Source: CAIWHR01 sp963708855
Lineage (GTDB): Bacteria; Pseudomonadota; Gammaproteobacteria; Burkholderiales; Casimicrobiaceae
DNA length: 64,000 bases
Reading direction: 5' to 3'
NCBI GenBank assembly: GCA_963708855.1
Contig: CAVPUM010000027.1
Coordinates: 1-64,000, forward strand
The notes under the pieces are model-generated. The model saw nothing but the letters and a program-made list of their open reading frames with translations, had not been told where the DNA came from and searched no databases. This document shows, in pieces, positions 48,650 through 59,290 of the stretch; position 1 is the stretch's first letter; the number at the start of each line of letters is the position of its first letter. A program made the translations under genes and the position numbers.

Positions 48650-49508
48650 ATGACCGGCGCAACCGCGCCCGTGTCGCCGGTGGTGCGCCCGCCGTGGGGA
48701 TGGCGCGCGGCAGCCTGGTTCGCAACGTCGGCCGCCATCATGGCGCTGGCCTATGTCATCGCGCTCTGGGGCTGGCATTGGCTCCTGCCGCGCGCGCCCG
48801 TCGCGTCGACCCGCGAGGCGCCGGAGCGGTGGGCGCCGGCCATCCTCGCCTCGCCGTTGTTCGGGCGGGCCGGTGCGCCCGTAGCGGCGCCAACCACTGC
48901 CGCGAGGCGAGCCCGCGACATTGCAGGGCGACACCCGGCTGCTCGGTGTTTTCGCCGGCAGCGACGGCTCGGGTCACGCGTTGTTCCGCATCGCCGAGCG
49001 CGGGCCGGTGCTGGTGCGCTCGGGCGAGGAAATTGCCAGGGACGTGACGCTGGTGGAAGTGCGTCCCGATGGCGTGCTCATCCGGGACCACGGCGAGGTG
49101 CGCACGCTCGGACTGCGCGTGAAGGCAGCTCCGCCGAAAGCGGCGGGAGGCGGCGTCGCGCCGAGTCTCGCCTGCGCGGCGCCACCCGGATACAGCGGGC
49201 CTGTCTATCGACTGAACGCGGAACTGCTCACCGGCATCGCGGCACGCCCGGACGGCTGGAGGGCGCTCCTGACGCCGGTGGCGGGCGGCCTTGCCGTGCG
49301 CGAAGGGAACGTCGTTGCCTCGATGCTCGGGTTGAAGCCCGGCGATCGCGTCGCGCAGGCCAACGGCATCGCGCTTGCGGGCATCGACGACATCCTGGTC
49401 GCCTTCGTCAAACCGCTCATTGCGAGTCAGCCGGTCCACGTTGCGGGGATTCGCGACGGCAAGCCCGCGGCCTGGCTGTTTCTGAACGCCGGCGCCTGCC
49501 CCGGATGA
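48650..49508 (+). CDS. GspC-like type II secretion protein, frameshifted
   Basis: This protein of about 285 aa has one N-terminal membrane anchor (FATSAAIMALAYVIALWGW), a homology-region-like domain (LQGDTRLLGVFAGSDGSGHA, LVRSGEEIARDVTLVEV) and a C-terminal PDZ-like domain (VREGNVVASMLGLKPGDRVA). That order matches GspC of type II secretion. A frame break lies near 48905. No other gsp genes are in the window, so it may be an orphan or belong to a dispersed system. The ATG at 48650 is favoured; upstream sequence overlaps the dapC promoter region. Confidence 0.75.
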
Positions 49509-50232
49509 GCGCGGCGACTGCTAGGCGCCCGTCCGCTGCTGCGGGCAGCCACCCGAGCAGCGCCGCCGGATGGTCGATGCCGCCGTCGGCGGGCCAGGTC
49601 TCCGGCGACTCGTGCGCTTCGATGTAACCGTAGCGGGCGACGATCGTGCGCATCCCTGCGGCGATGCCGGCCGTGATATCGCGCTCCGCGTCGCCGACGT
49701 AGACGCAACGCGCCGGAGCGACGCCGAGTTGGCCGGCCGCCGCCAGCAGCGGTGCCGGGTGCGGCTTGGGGTAAGGCGTCGTGTCGCCGCAGACCACCGC
49801 GCCGGCGCGCCCGCCCAGCCCGAGTTGCTCCAGCAGCGGAGTCGTGTATCGCGTCGCCTTGTTGGTCACGATCCCCCATTGGAGCGAGCGTGCCTCGATG
49901 GCGTCCAGCAGCGCATCGACCTCCGTGAACAGTTTCGAATCCACGCAGAGCGCGGCCTCGTAGTGCGCGAGAAACGCGTCGCGCAGCGTCGCGTAATCCG
50001 GGTGCTCGGGCGCGATACCCATGCCGACGCGCAGCAGTCCGCGCGCGCCGTGCGATGACGACGAGCGCAACGCGTGAATGGGAACCGGATCGAGACCGCG
50101 CCCCAGGCGAAGGCGATTCAGCGCGGCGCCGAGGTCGGGTGCCGTATCGGCGAGCGTTCCGTCGAGGTCGAACAGTACGGCGTCGATCGGGAGCGCGCGC
50201 GCGGCCGACTGCAGATTCAGCGCGTCACCCAT
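49417..50232 (-). CDS. HAD phosphatase, phosphoglycolate/MurNAc-6-phosphate type
   Basis: A HAD hydrolase with the nucleophile motif VLFDLDGTLADTAPDLG, motif II in WGIVTNKATRY and the metal end in CVYVGDAERDITAGIAAG. The frame runs to 49417, giving 271 aa, longer than usual. A stop just after ALLGWLPAAADGR in another frame near 49520 would give the normal 235 aa, so a small indel is suspected. The start overlaps the ubiG stop. In Pseudomonas the phosphatase next to mtaD-ubiG is MupP, which works on MurNAc-6-phosphate in cell wall recycling; that may apply here instead of Gph. Confidence 0.85.
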   Translation of the reverse strand: MGDALNLQSAARALPIDAVLFDLDGTLADTAPDLGAALNRLRLGRGLDPVPIHALRSSSSHGARGLLRVGMGIAPEHPDYATLRDAFLAHYEAALCVDSKLFTEVDALLDAIEARSLQWGIVTNKATRYTTPLLEQLGLGGRAGAVVCGDTTPYPKPHPAPLLAAAGQLGVAPARCVYVGDAERDITAGIAAGMRTIVARYGYIEAHESPETWPADGGIDHPAALLGWLPAAADGRLAVAALIRGRRRRSETARPRACRRESPQRGPADSQ

Positions 50233-50976
50233 TCGCGGGCCGGCGCAACGCCATCATGTAGTTGACCCCCGGATCGGAGACGAGCCGGACGGACTTGTTG
50301 AACGGGTTGTAGGCCATTCCGGTGATAGCCGCAGGTTCGAGGCCGGCGCGGCGCGCAAACGACGCCACCTCGCCGGGCTGCAGGAATTTCGCGTAGTCGT
50401 GCGTGCCCTTGGGCAGGATTCCGAGGACGTACTCCGCCGCCACCACCGCCAGCACGTAGGCCTTGAGGTTGCGGCTGATCGTCGAAACCACCACGATCCC
50501 GCCGGGGCGAACGAGCGCCGCACAGGCGGCGACGGTCGAAGCCGGATCGGGCACGTGCTCGAGCAACTCCATGCAGGTGACGACGTCGAATGCGCCCGGC
50601 ATCTCGGCCGCGAGTGTCTCCGCGGCAACGAGGCGATACTCGACGGCGACGCCCGATTCGAGCTTGTGCAGCCGGGCGACACCGAGCGCCTTGTCGCCGA
50701 GGTCGATGCCAAGCGTCGCGGCACCGCGCGCGGCCATGGCTTCGGTCAGTATCCCGCCGCCGCACCCGACATCGACCACGCGCTTGCCGTCCAGTCCACC
50801 GCTCGTCCGGTCGATCCAGTCGAGGCGCAACGGGTTCATCCGGTGCAGCGGCCCGAACAGCGCGCTGTCCGGATCCCACCAGTGGTGGGCGAGCGCGGCG
50901 AACTTCCCGAGCTCGCCCGCGTCGACGTTGCCGCGGGGATGCGGTGCCGTCGAGTGCCGCGAGGCCGTGTGTGCTT

Positions 50977-50980
<4 letters not shown>
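50225..50980 (-). CDS. ubiG: Ubiquinone biosynthesis O-methyltransferase
   Basis: This 251-aa enzyme carries out both O-methylations in ubiquinone synthesis. It shows FAALAHHWWDPDSALFGPLH, LDWIDRTSGGLDGKRVVDVG leading into the SAM motif VGCGGGILTEAMA, MELLEHVPDP, and KGTHDYAKFLQPGEV. ATG 50980 overlaps the mtaD stop (ATGA), and its own stop overlaps the next gene by eight bases, so mtaD-ubiG-phosphatase form one operon. Confidence 0.95.
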
Positions 50981-52285
<1,305 letters not shown>

Positions 52286-52319
52286 GGGGAGAGCGTAGCG
52301 CGGAAAGCGGGACAGGACG

Positions 52320-52350
52320 AAAAAAAGCCCCGCAACCGCGGGGCTTTTTT
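52320..52350. terminator. Bidirectional intrinsic terminator after ompA
   Basis: A perfect 7-bp GC stem (52327-52333 against 52338-52344, loop AACC) is flanked by seven A on the left and six T on the right. Read on the minus strand it ends ompA with a T7 run, and it would also stop plus-strand transcription. Confidence 0.93.
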
Positions 52351-52366
52351 CGCAAGCGCGCGAGAC

Positions 52367-53075
52367 TTACTTCTTCATCGCCTCGCCCTTGACTTCGACT
52401 TCGACGCGACGGTTCGGCGCGAGGCAGGCGATCAGTTCCTTCATCGCCGTCATCGTGCAGGAGACGCCAGGCACCGGCTGGGTCTTGCCCATGCCGAGGG
52501 TTTCGATCTTGTCCCTGGCGACACCCTTCGAGACCAGGTAGTTGCGGACCGCATCAGCACGGCGTTCCGACAGCTTCTGGTTGTAGGCCTGCGAGCCGAT
52601 CCGGTCGGTGTGACCCGTGACCAGGACCAGTTCGAGCTTCTGGACGTCCCGCAGCCTGGCGATGATCTGGCTGTCGATCGCGGCCATGCCTTCGGGCTTC
52701 AGCACCGCCTTGTCGAAGTCGAACAGCGCCTTCGAGGCCAGCGTGATCTTCTGCACCTGCGGCGCGGGCGCCGGAGCAGGCGGCGGCGGGCGGCGGGGGC
52801 GGCGGGGGCGGCGGAGCCACTACCGGCGCGGGCGCCGGCGCAGGCGGCTTCGGCACGAGATCCGGATCGCAGGCGACGATCGCCATGGCCGGCGTCCAGT
52901 ACCCCGTGCGCCAGCAGAGGTTGCCGGCGCCGTTGCGGACGACATTGTTGTCGGGCGCGCCCGTCGCCGACAGGACGTAACCGCTGTTGGTCGGGTTCGC
53001 CTGCGCTGCGACACCCGTGGAAACGCCCACGGCCATCGCGCCGACGAGGGCAACGGTAACGAAACGACGAGTCAT
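52367..53075 (-). CDS. ompA: OmpA-family outer membrane protein, frameshifted
   Basis: A Sec signal peptide (RRFVTVALVGAMAVGVSTGVAAQ) precedes a short region with GNLCWRTGYWTPAMAI and ACDPDLVPK, typical of small betaproteobacterial OmpA proteins without a full beta-barrel. A Pro/Ala-rich linker and the peptidoglycan-binding OmpA domain follow (LFDFDKAVLKPEG, VTGHTDRIGSQAYNQKLSE, NRRVEVEV). The frame breaks once in the GC-rich Pro linker near 52785. It tethers the outer membrane to the wall. It is preceded by a clear sigma-70 promoter and ended by a strong terminator. Confidence 0.92.
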
Positions 53076-53191
53076 TGTTTCACCCCTTAGGCTTTGGTTT
53101 TGGATAAGTTTTTGCGGACCCGGAATACCCGCGCGGCCGTGGAAACAAGGTGCAAACCATTGCCGCGCCTAATCCTTTGCTTCCCCGGAAA

Positions 53192-53220
53192 ATATAGCAC
53201 AGGGGTCAGGCGGGTGCAAA
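53192..53220 (-). promoter_or_regulatory. Sigma-70 promoter of ompA
   Basis: On the minus strand TTGCAC (53215-53220) and TATATT (53192-53197) are separated by exactly 17 bases, with TG one base before the -10 box. Transcription would start near 53185, giving a leader of about 110 bases before ATG 53075, as is common for OmpA mRNAs. Confidence 0.75.
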
Positions 53221-53276
53221 AGAAAGTGGGGTTTTGGCAACATCCGGCGGAAGACTGTCGCGGTAATGCAACGCCG

Positions 53277-53285
53277 TGATAAAAT
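53277..53285 (+). promoter_or_regulatory. Probable extended -10 promoter of gyrA
   Basis: TGATAAAAT gives an extended -10 element (TG at 53277, TAAAAT at 53280-53285). No good -35 box lies 17 bases upstream. The leader to ATG 53478 would be about 185 bases. Confidence 0.45.
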
Positions 53286-53477
53286 GTCGCGTATTCAAGG
53301 CTCTTTCGCGCCATCGACCGAGACTTCCGGGAGGTCGCCATGGCGAAGGAGGGCCTGCCGGCGGCGGCGCCCGATCCACGCGACCGCTGTCCGGAGCCGC
53401 CGTCCCGGGAATCCGGCGTGCGTCCGGAAATTCGGACGAACCCAGCACAGCACCCCTTCAGGAAGAAATCCGCGCCC

Positions 53478-56036
53478 ATGGAGCAGTTTGCCAAAGAAAC
53501 CCTCCCCGTAAGCCTCGAAGCGGAAATGCGGCATTCCTACCTCGATTACGCGATGAGCGTGATCGTGGGCCGGGCGCTGCCGGACGTGCGCGACGGCCTG
53601 AAGCCCGTGCACCGGCGCGTGCTGTTCGCGATGCACGAGTCGAACACCGTCTGGAACCGGCCTTACGTGAAATGTGCGCGTGTCGTCGGCGACGTCCTGG
53701 GGAAGTACCATCCGCACGGGGATTCCGCCACCTACGAGGCGCTGGTGCGCATGGTGCAGGAATTCTCGCTGCGCTATCCGCTGATCGACGGCCAGGGCAA
53801 CTTCGGCTCGGTCGACGGCGACGGCGCGGCGGCGTACCGCTACACCGAATGCCGGCTGCAGCGGGTCGCGGCGGAGATGCTCGCCGACATCGACCGGGAA
53901 ACGGTCGATTTCGTGCCGAATTACGACGGCAAGGAAATGGAGCCGTCGGTGCTCCCGGCGCGCTTGCCGAATCTGCTGATCAACGGCTCGTCCGGCATTG
54001 CCGTGGGCATGGCGACCAACATCCCGCCCCACAACCTGACCGAGGTTGCCAACGCCTGCCTGGCGCTCCTGGGCAATCCGGAGATGACGGTCGACGAGCT
54101 GATCGACATCGTGCCGGCACCCGATTTCCCGACTGCGGGCATCATTTACGGGCTCGACGGCGTGCGTGAAGGCTATCGCACCGGCCGCGGCCGCGTCGTC
54201 ATGCGCGCCCGCACCCACGTCGAGGACCTGGAAAAGGGCAACCGCCAGGCGATCATCGTCGACGAGATCCCCTACCAGGTGAACAAGGCGAACCTGCTCA
54301 TCCGGATCGGCGAGCTTGTCCGCGAAAAGAAGCTGGAGGGCATCTCGGATCTGCGCGACGAGTCGGACAAGTCCGGCATGCGCGTGGTCATCGAGTTGAA
54401 GCGCGGCGAGATCGCCGAGATCGTCCAGAACAACCTGTTCAAGCTGACGCAGCTGCAGGACAGCTTCGGCATGAACATGGTCGCGCTGGTGGACGGCCAG
54501 CCGCGCCTGCTCAACCTCAGGCAGTTCCTCGAGTACTTTCTGCAACACCGGCGCGAGGTCGTCGTGCGCCGGACGCGGTTCGAGCTGCGGAAGGCGCGCG
54601 AGCGGGGCCATATCCTGGAAGGGCTCGCGGTCGCGCTGTCCAATGTCGACGAGATCATCGCGCTGATCAAGGCGGCCGCGTCGCCGCCCGAGGCGAAGGT
54701 CACGCTGATGGCGCGGGTCTGGCGCTCGCCGCTGGTCGAGGAGATGTTGCGGCGCGCGGCGGCGGACGCCGCGAGGCCGGACGGGCTGGCGCCCGAATTC
54801 GGCTGGCACGAAGATGCGGCGCCGCCGGGTTACCGGCTCTCGGATGCGCAGGCGCAGGCGATCCTGGAACTGCGGCTGCAGCGCCTCACCGGCCTCGAGC
54901 AGGACAAGATCTTCGGCGAATACAAGGACGTGATGGCGCAGATCGTCGATTTCCTCGACATCCTGGCGAACCCTCCACGAGTGACGACCATCGTGCGCGA
55001 CGAGCTCGCCGCCGTCCGGGACCAGTTCGGCGACGCCCGCCGTTCGGAGATCGTCGCGCAGGGCGTCGATCTGTCGATGGAAGATCTGATCACGCCGCAG
55101 GACATGGTCGTCACGCTTTCGCACGGCGGCTACATGAAGGCGCAGGCCGTCGCCGAGTACCGGGCACAGAAGCGAGGCGGACGTGGCCGGCAGGCGACCG
55201 CGACCAAGGAAGACGACTTCATCGATCACCTGTTCATCGCCAACACGCACGACTACATCCTCAGCTTCTCCAACCGCGGCCGCGTCTACTGGCTCAAGGT
55301 CTACAACGTGCCGCAGGGAACGCGGGCCGCCCGCGGCAAGCCCATCGTCAACCTGCTGCCGCTGCAGGACAACGAGCAGATCACCGCCATCCTGCCGGTC
55401 AAGGAGTTCACCGACAGCCAGTTCGTCTTCATGGCCACCGCGATGGGCACCGTCAAGAAGACTCCGCTGTCCGAGTTCTCGCGTCCACGGACGGCGGGCA
55501 TCATCGCCGTGGACCTGTCCGACGGCGATTCGCTGATCGGAGCGGCGCTCACCGACGGCATGCACGACGTGATGCTGTTCAGCTCCGGCGGCAAGGCGGT
55601 GCGCTTCGACGAAAACGACGTTCGTCCGATGGGCCGCAACGCGCACGGCGTACGCGGGATGATGCTCGGCCGGGCCCAGCGGGTGATCTCGATGCTGGTG
55701 GCCGAGGACGAGGAACAGTCGGTGCTGACCGCGACCGAGAACGGCTACGGCAAGCGCACGCCGATCGTCGAATACACGCGCCACGGTCGCGGCACGAAGG
55801 GGATGATCGCGATTCAGCAGACGGCGAGGAACGGCACGGTGGTCGCGGCGGCGCTGGTGCGCCCCGATGACGAAGTAATGCTGATCTCCACCGGCGGCAT
55901 CCTGATCCGTACCAAGGTCAGGTCGATTCGCGAGATGAGCCGGTCGACGCAGGGCGTTACGCTGATCAATCTGGGCGAGGGCGAGAAGCTCGCCGGCCTC
56001 GAGCGCGTGGTCGAGCGGGAAGACGATGACGAGTAA
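53478..56036 (+). CDS. gyrA: DNA gyrase subunit A
   Basis: This 852-aa topoisomerase subunit breaks and rejoins DNA. The start MEQFAKETLPVSLEAEM at 53478 matches the family, with AGGAAGAA upstream. The quinolone-resistance region reads HPHGDSATYEALVRM, with the sensitive-type Ser and an acidic Glu. The catalytic Tyr lies in AAYRYTECRLQ. The GyrA box that wraps DNA is QKRGGRGR near residue 555. The C-terminal beta-pinwheel follows. pheA starts 60 bases downstream; the serC gene common at this place is missing. Confidence 0.97.
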   Translation: MEQFAKETLPVSLEAEMRHSYLDYAMSVIVGRALPDVRDGLKPVHRRVLFAMHESNTVWNRPYVKCARVVGDVLGKYHPHGDSATYEALVRMVQEFSLRYPLIDGQGNFGSVDGDGAAAYRYTECRLQRVAAEMLADIDRETVDFVPNYDGKEMEPSVLPARLPNLLINGSSGIAVGMATNIPPHNLTEVANACLALLGNPEMTVDELIDIVPAPDFPTAGIIYGLDGVREGYRTGRGRVVMRARTHVEDLEKGNRQAIIVDEIPYQVNKANLLIRIGELVREKKLEGISDLRDESDKSGMRVVIELKRGEIAEIVQNNLFKLTQLQDSFGMNMVALVDGQPRLLNLRQFLEYFLQHRREVVVRRTRFELRKARERGHILEGLAVALSNVDEIIALIKAAASPPEAKVTLMARVWRSPLVEEMLRRAAADAARPDGLAPEFGWHEDAAPPGYRLSDAQAQAILELRLQRLTGLEQDKIFGEYKDVMAQIVDFLDILANPPRVTTIVRDELAAVRDQFGDARRSEIVAQGVDLSMEDLITPQDMVVTLSHGGYMKAQAVAEYRAQKRGGRGRQATATKEDDFIDHLFIANTHDYILSFSNRGRVYWLKVYNVPQGTRAARGKPIVNLLPLQDNEQITAILPVKEFTDSQFVFMATAMGTVKKTPLSEFSRPRTAGIIAVDLSDGDSLIGAALTDGMHDVMLFSSGGKAVRFDENDVRPMGRNAHGVRGMMLGRAQRVISMLVAEDEEQSVLTATENGYGKRTPIVEYTRHGRGTKGMIAIQQTARNGTVVAAALVRPDDEVMLISTGGILIRTKVRSIREMSRSTQGVTLINLGEGEKLAGLERVVEREDDDE

Positions 56037-56096
56037 CGCGAGGCGCGGGCTCCTGCGGTCGCGACGTTAGCCCCTGCCTCCGGACGGCGCCAAGAG

Positions 56097-57182
56097 ATGC
56101 CTGCATCGGACGATCGCGAAACCGACCTTGCCCGCCACCGGGCGGCGATCGACGCGCTCGATCGCGAGATCCTCGAGCGCCTCAACGCCCGCGCGGCGCA
56201 TGCGCAGGCGATCGGCGCGCTGAAAGGCGACGCCGCGGCGTACCGTCCCGAGCGCGAGGCCCAGGTGCTCTCGCGCCTGCAGTCCGCCAACCCGGGACCG
56301 CTGGCAAACGAGGCCGTCGCCGGCATCTTCCGCCAGGTGATGTCGGCGTGCCTTGCACTGGAGCGCACGCTGCGCGTCGCCTACCTGGGTCCAGCCGGCA
56401 CCTTTTCGCACGAGGCGGTCGCCAAGCACTTTGGCGATTTCGTCGACACACTGCCTTGCGCGACGATCGACGAAGTGTTCCGGGCCACGGAGAGCGAACA
56501 GGCCGATCACGCGGTGGTACCCGTCGAAAACTCCACCGAAGGCGTGGTCGGCCGCACGCTCGATCTCATGTGCCAGACGCCGTTGTCTGTCTGCGGCGAA
56601 ATCCGCTTGCGCATCCGGCAGAACCTGCTGTCGACGGCGGCGGCTCCGGCCGAGGTGACCCGGGTCTATTCGCACGCGCAGTCGCTGGCCCAGTGCGCGC
56701 AATGGCTCGGCCGCCACCTGCCCGGTGCAGCGCGCGTGGCGGTGGCGAGCAACGCCGAGGCTGCCCGGCTCGCCGCGGCGGAGCCCGCGTCGGCCGCCAT
56801 CGCCGGCGGGCATGCCGCCGTGATCTACGGGCTCGATGTCCTGGCGTCGCACATCGAAGACGAGCCCAACAATACGACCCGGTTCTGGGTGCTGGGCCGC
56901 AACCGGGTGCCGCCATCCGGTCGCGACGAGACCTCGCTCGTGATGTCGGCGCCCAACCGACCCGGCGCCGTATATGGCCTGCTCGAGCCCTTTGCCACCC
57001 ATGGTGTCAGCATGACGCGCCTCGAATCACGGCCGGCTCGAACCGGCCTCTGGGAATACCTGTTCTTTGTCGACCTCGTCGGTCACGAGACCGATGCGAC
57101 GGTGGCGGCAGCACTGGCGGAGCTTCGTAAAAAAGCGCCTATGCTCAAGATATTAGGATCCTATCCTGCAGCGGTTTATTAG
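56097..57182 (+). CDS. pheA: Bifunctional chorismate mutase/prephenate dehydratase
   Basis: This 361-aa enzyme turns chorismate to phenylpyruvate. The N-terminal AroQ mutase domain (RAAIDALDREILERLNARA) fills about 90 residues. The dehydratase domain has AYLGPAGTFSHEAVAKHFG, VPVENSTEGVVGRTLD and NNTTRFWVLG, with the TRF catalytic motif. The C-terminal ACT domain (GVSMTRLESRP) binds phenylalanine for feedback control. hisC follows after 7 bases. Confidence 0.96.
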   Translation: MPASDDRETDLARHRAAIDALDREILERLNARAAHAQAIGALKGDAAAYRPEREAQVLSRLQSANPGPLANEAVAGIFRQVMSACLALERTLRVAYLGPAGTFSHEAVAKHFGDFVDTLPCATIDEVFRATESEQADHAVVPVENSTEGVVGRTLDLMCQTPLSVCGEIRLRIRQNLLSTAAAPAEVTRVYSHAQSLAQCAQWLGRHLPGAARVAVASNAEAARLAAAEPASAAIAGGHAAVIYGLDVLASHIEDEPNNTTRFWVLGRNRVPPSGRDETSLVMSAPNRPGAVYGLLEPFATHGVSMTRLESRPARTGLWEYLFFVDLVGHETDATVAAALAELRKKAPMLKILGSYPAAVY

Positions 57183-57189
57183 GAGCGTC

Positions 57190-58320
57190 ATGAGTCCTTC
57201 TCCTGATCGCGAACGTCGCCACGATCCTTCGCTGCAGGCGCCGGCCTACGTTCGCAGTATCGCGCCTTACGTTCCAGGCAAACCTGTGGCCGATCTGGCG
57301 CGCGAATTCGGCCTGGCCGAGCGCGACATCGTCAAGCTCGCATCCAACGAGAACCCGCGGGGACCCGGCGCGGCGGTTCGCGCCGCCATCCTGCGCGCCG
57401 TCGACGAGCTCTGCCGGTATCCCGATGGCAACGGCTTTGCACTCAAGGCCGCGCTGTCGGAACGCCACGGCGTGGCCCCGGACCGGATCGTCCTGGGCAA
57501 CGGCTCCAACGACATCCTGGAGCTGGTGACGCAGGCCTTCCTGCGACCCGGCGATCACGCCGTCTATTCGCGCCACGCCTTCGCCGTCTATCCGCTCGCG
57601 GTGCAGGCGCGGGGCGCAATCGGCATCGAGGTTCCTGCGCGCAACTTCGGCCACGACCTGCCTGCGATGCGCGCCGCCGTGACGCCGGCGACGCGCATCG
57701 TGTTCGTCGCGAATCCCAACAATCCGACCGGAACATGGATCGCGCCGGAGGTGCTGGAGGCGTTCGTCGCGTCGATTCCGGACGAAGTCATCGTTGTGCT
57801 GGACGCGGCCTACGACGAGTATCTCGAGCCGGCGCAGCAGTCGCCCGCCGCCGCGTGGACGGGAAAGTATGCCAATCTGGTCGTTTCGCGCACTTTTTCC
57901 AAGGCATACGGCCTGGCCGCGCTGCGCGTCGGCTACGGGATCATGCGCGCGGAGGTCGCCGGGATGCTGAACCGCGTGCGGCAGCCGTTCAACGTCAACG
58001 CGCTCGCGCAGGCCGCGGCGGTGGCCGCGCTGTCCGACACGGAATACGTCGATGCGAGCCGCGCGCTAAACCGCGCAGGCATGCGCCAGCTCGAGGACGG
58101 CGCGACGGCGCTGGGCCTCGCGTTCGTACCGTCGCACGGCAACTTCCTGCTGTTGCGCGTCGGCGATGCGGAGCGCGTGTTCCGGCGCCTGCTGGAGCAG
58201 GGCGTGATCGTGCGCCCGGTCGCCAACTACGGGCTGCCGGAGTACCTGCGCGTCACCGTCGGCATGCCGGCCGAGAATCATCGCTTTCTCGACGCCCTGC
58301 AATCGGCGCTTGCGCCCTGA
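57190..58320 (+). CDS. hisC: Histidinol-phosphate aminotransferase
   Basis: This 376-aa PLP enzyme serves histidine synthesis and, in this gene setting, probably also aromatic amino acid transamination. It has KLASNENPRGPG, LGNGSNDILELV, FVANPNNPTGTW, VLDAAYDEYL and the PLP-lysine loop SRTFSKAYGLAALRVG. It starts at ATG 57190 close after pheA. It is a HisC2-type copy embedded in the aromatic operon, so a second hisC in the his operon is likely. Confidence 0.94.
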   Translation: MSPSPDRERRHDPSLQAPAYVRSIAPYVPGKPVADLAREFGLAERDIVKLASNENPRGPGAAVRAAILRAVDELCRYPDGNGFALKAALSERHGVAPDRIVLGNGSNDILELVTQAFLRPGDHAVYSRHAFAVYPLAVQARGAIGIEVPARNFGHDLPAMRAAVTPATRIVFVANPNNPTGTWIAPEVLEAFVASIPDEVIVVLDAAYDEYLEPAQQSPAAAWTGKYANLVVSRTFSKAYGLAALRVGYGIMRAEVAGMLNRVRQPFNVNALAQAAAVAALSDTEYVDASRALNRAGMRQLEDGATALGLAFVPSHGNFLLLRVGDAERVFRRLLEQGVIVRPVANYGLPEYLRVTVGMPAENHRFLDALQSALAP

Positions 58321-58344
58321 CCCCCGGGCCTGACCGAACCCGCC

Positions 58345-59277
58345 GTGAGCGCAGGCGCCCCCCGCATTGGCAGGCTCGTCGTGGTCGGTGTCGGGCTCGT
58401 CGGCGGCTCGTTCGCGCTGGGGCTCAAGGCGGCGGGCCGCGTCGACACCGTCGTCGGCGTCGGGCGCGGGCGCGTGAACCTCGAAGCCGCGGCCGCGCTC
58501 GGCATCATCGACCGTGCGATCATGATCGACAGCGACTGGACGCGCGAGCTCGCCGACGCCGATCTCGTGCTGCTGGCCACGCCGGTGGCGCAGTTCCCCA
58601 CGCTGTTCGAAGCCATGGCCGGCCGGCTGCCGCCGCAGGCGGTGCTGACGGACGCCGGAAGTACCAAGCAGAACGTGATTGCCGCCGCGCGACTGCACCT
58701 GGGCGCGGCATTGGCGCGATTCGTGCCGGGGCATCCGATCGCCGGTACCGAGCACACGGGCGCGGCAGCCGCATTCGCGACGCTTTATCGCGATCGCAAC
58801 GTCGTGCTGACGCCGCTCCCTGAAAACGATCCGGCTGCGGTGGCCCTGGTCGGGGCGCTCTGGACCGCATGCGGCGCCCGGGTGCGGGAGCTCGATCCCG
58901 CAACGCACGACCGGATCTTCGCCGCCGTCTCGCACCTGCCGCATCTGCTCGCTTTCGCGCTCGTCGACCTGCTCGCGGCACGTCCGGATGCCGCCGAGGT
59001 CTTCCGCTACGCGGCGAGCGGGTTTCGCGATTTCACCCGGATCGCCGCGGGTTCGCCGGAGATGTGGCGCGACATCGCGCTCGCCAACCGCGAGGCGCTC
59101 CTGAGCGAGGTCGACGCGTACCGGGGAGAACTCGACCGGATCGCCGCCATGGTGACGGCGGGCGAGGGCGCAGCGCTCGAAGCGGTGTTCACGCGCGCCG
59201 CCGCGGCACGTCGGGCGTGGGGCGCGCAATTCGATGCGGGTGGCGCCGTCGCGGCCGACGGCCCGCGCGAGCCGTAG
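58345..59277 (+). CDS. tyrA: Prephenate dehydrogenase
   Basis: This 310-aa NAD(P)-dependent enzyme makes 4-hydroxyphenylpyruvate (or arogenate to tyrosine). The start is GTG 58345. The nucleotide fold reads LVVVGVGLVGGSFALGLK, and catalytic features are TDAGSTKQNV, PGHPIAGTEHTG and the His in AVSHLPHLLAFAL. It is separate from aroA, unlike the fused Pseudomonas form; aroA follows after 13 bases. Confidence 0.95.
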   Translation: MSAGAPRIGRLVVVGVGLVGGSFALGLKAAGRVDTVVGVGRGRVNLEAAAALGIIDRAIMIDSDWTRELADADLVLLATPVAQFPTLFEAMAGRLPPQAVLTDAGSTKQNVIAAARLHLGAALARFVPGHPIAGTEHTGAAAAFATLYRDRNVVLTPLPENDPAAVALVGALWTACGARVRELDPATHDRIFAAVSHLPHLLAFALVDLLAARPDAAEVFRYAASGFRDFTRIAAGSPEMWRDIALANREALLSEVDAYRGELDRIAAMVTAGEGAALEAVFTRAAAARRAWGAQFDAGGAVAADGPREP

Positions 59278-59290
59278 GGCACCCTGGGCG

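Larger units (their letters stand above)
53076..53477. other. Divergent ompA-gyrA intergenic region
   Basis: This 402-base gap holds no convincing gene. It carries the ompA promoter on the minus strand and a probable gyrA promoter on the plus strand. The plus-strand frame of gyrA is open back to an ATG at 53340, but homology begins only at 53478. Confidence 0.75.

Noticed and set aside
53340..53477. Upstream extension of gyrA from ATG 53340
   Set aside because: The extra 46 residues have no match to GyrA N-termini, and a ribosome site and the family start MEQFAKETLP lie at 53478.
53295..55784. Long open frame on the minus strand across gyrA
   Set aside because: It is antisense to an intact gyrA, is rich in Arg, His and Asp, and matches no family. 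Such frames are common in GC-rich DNA. The same applies to long antisense frames at 750-2990, 13472-16084, 17789-20224 and 60586-63540.
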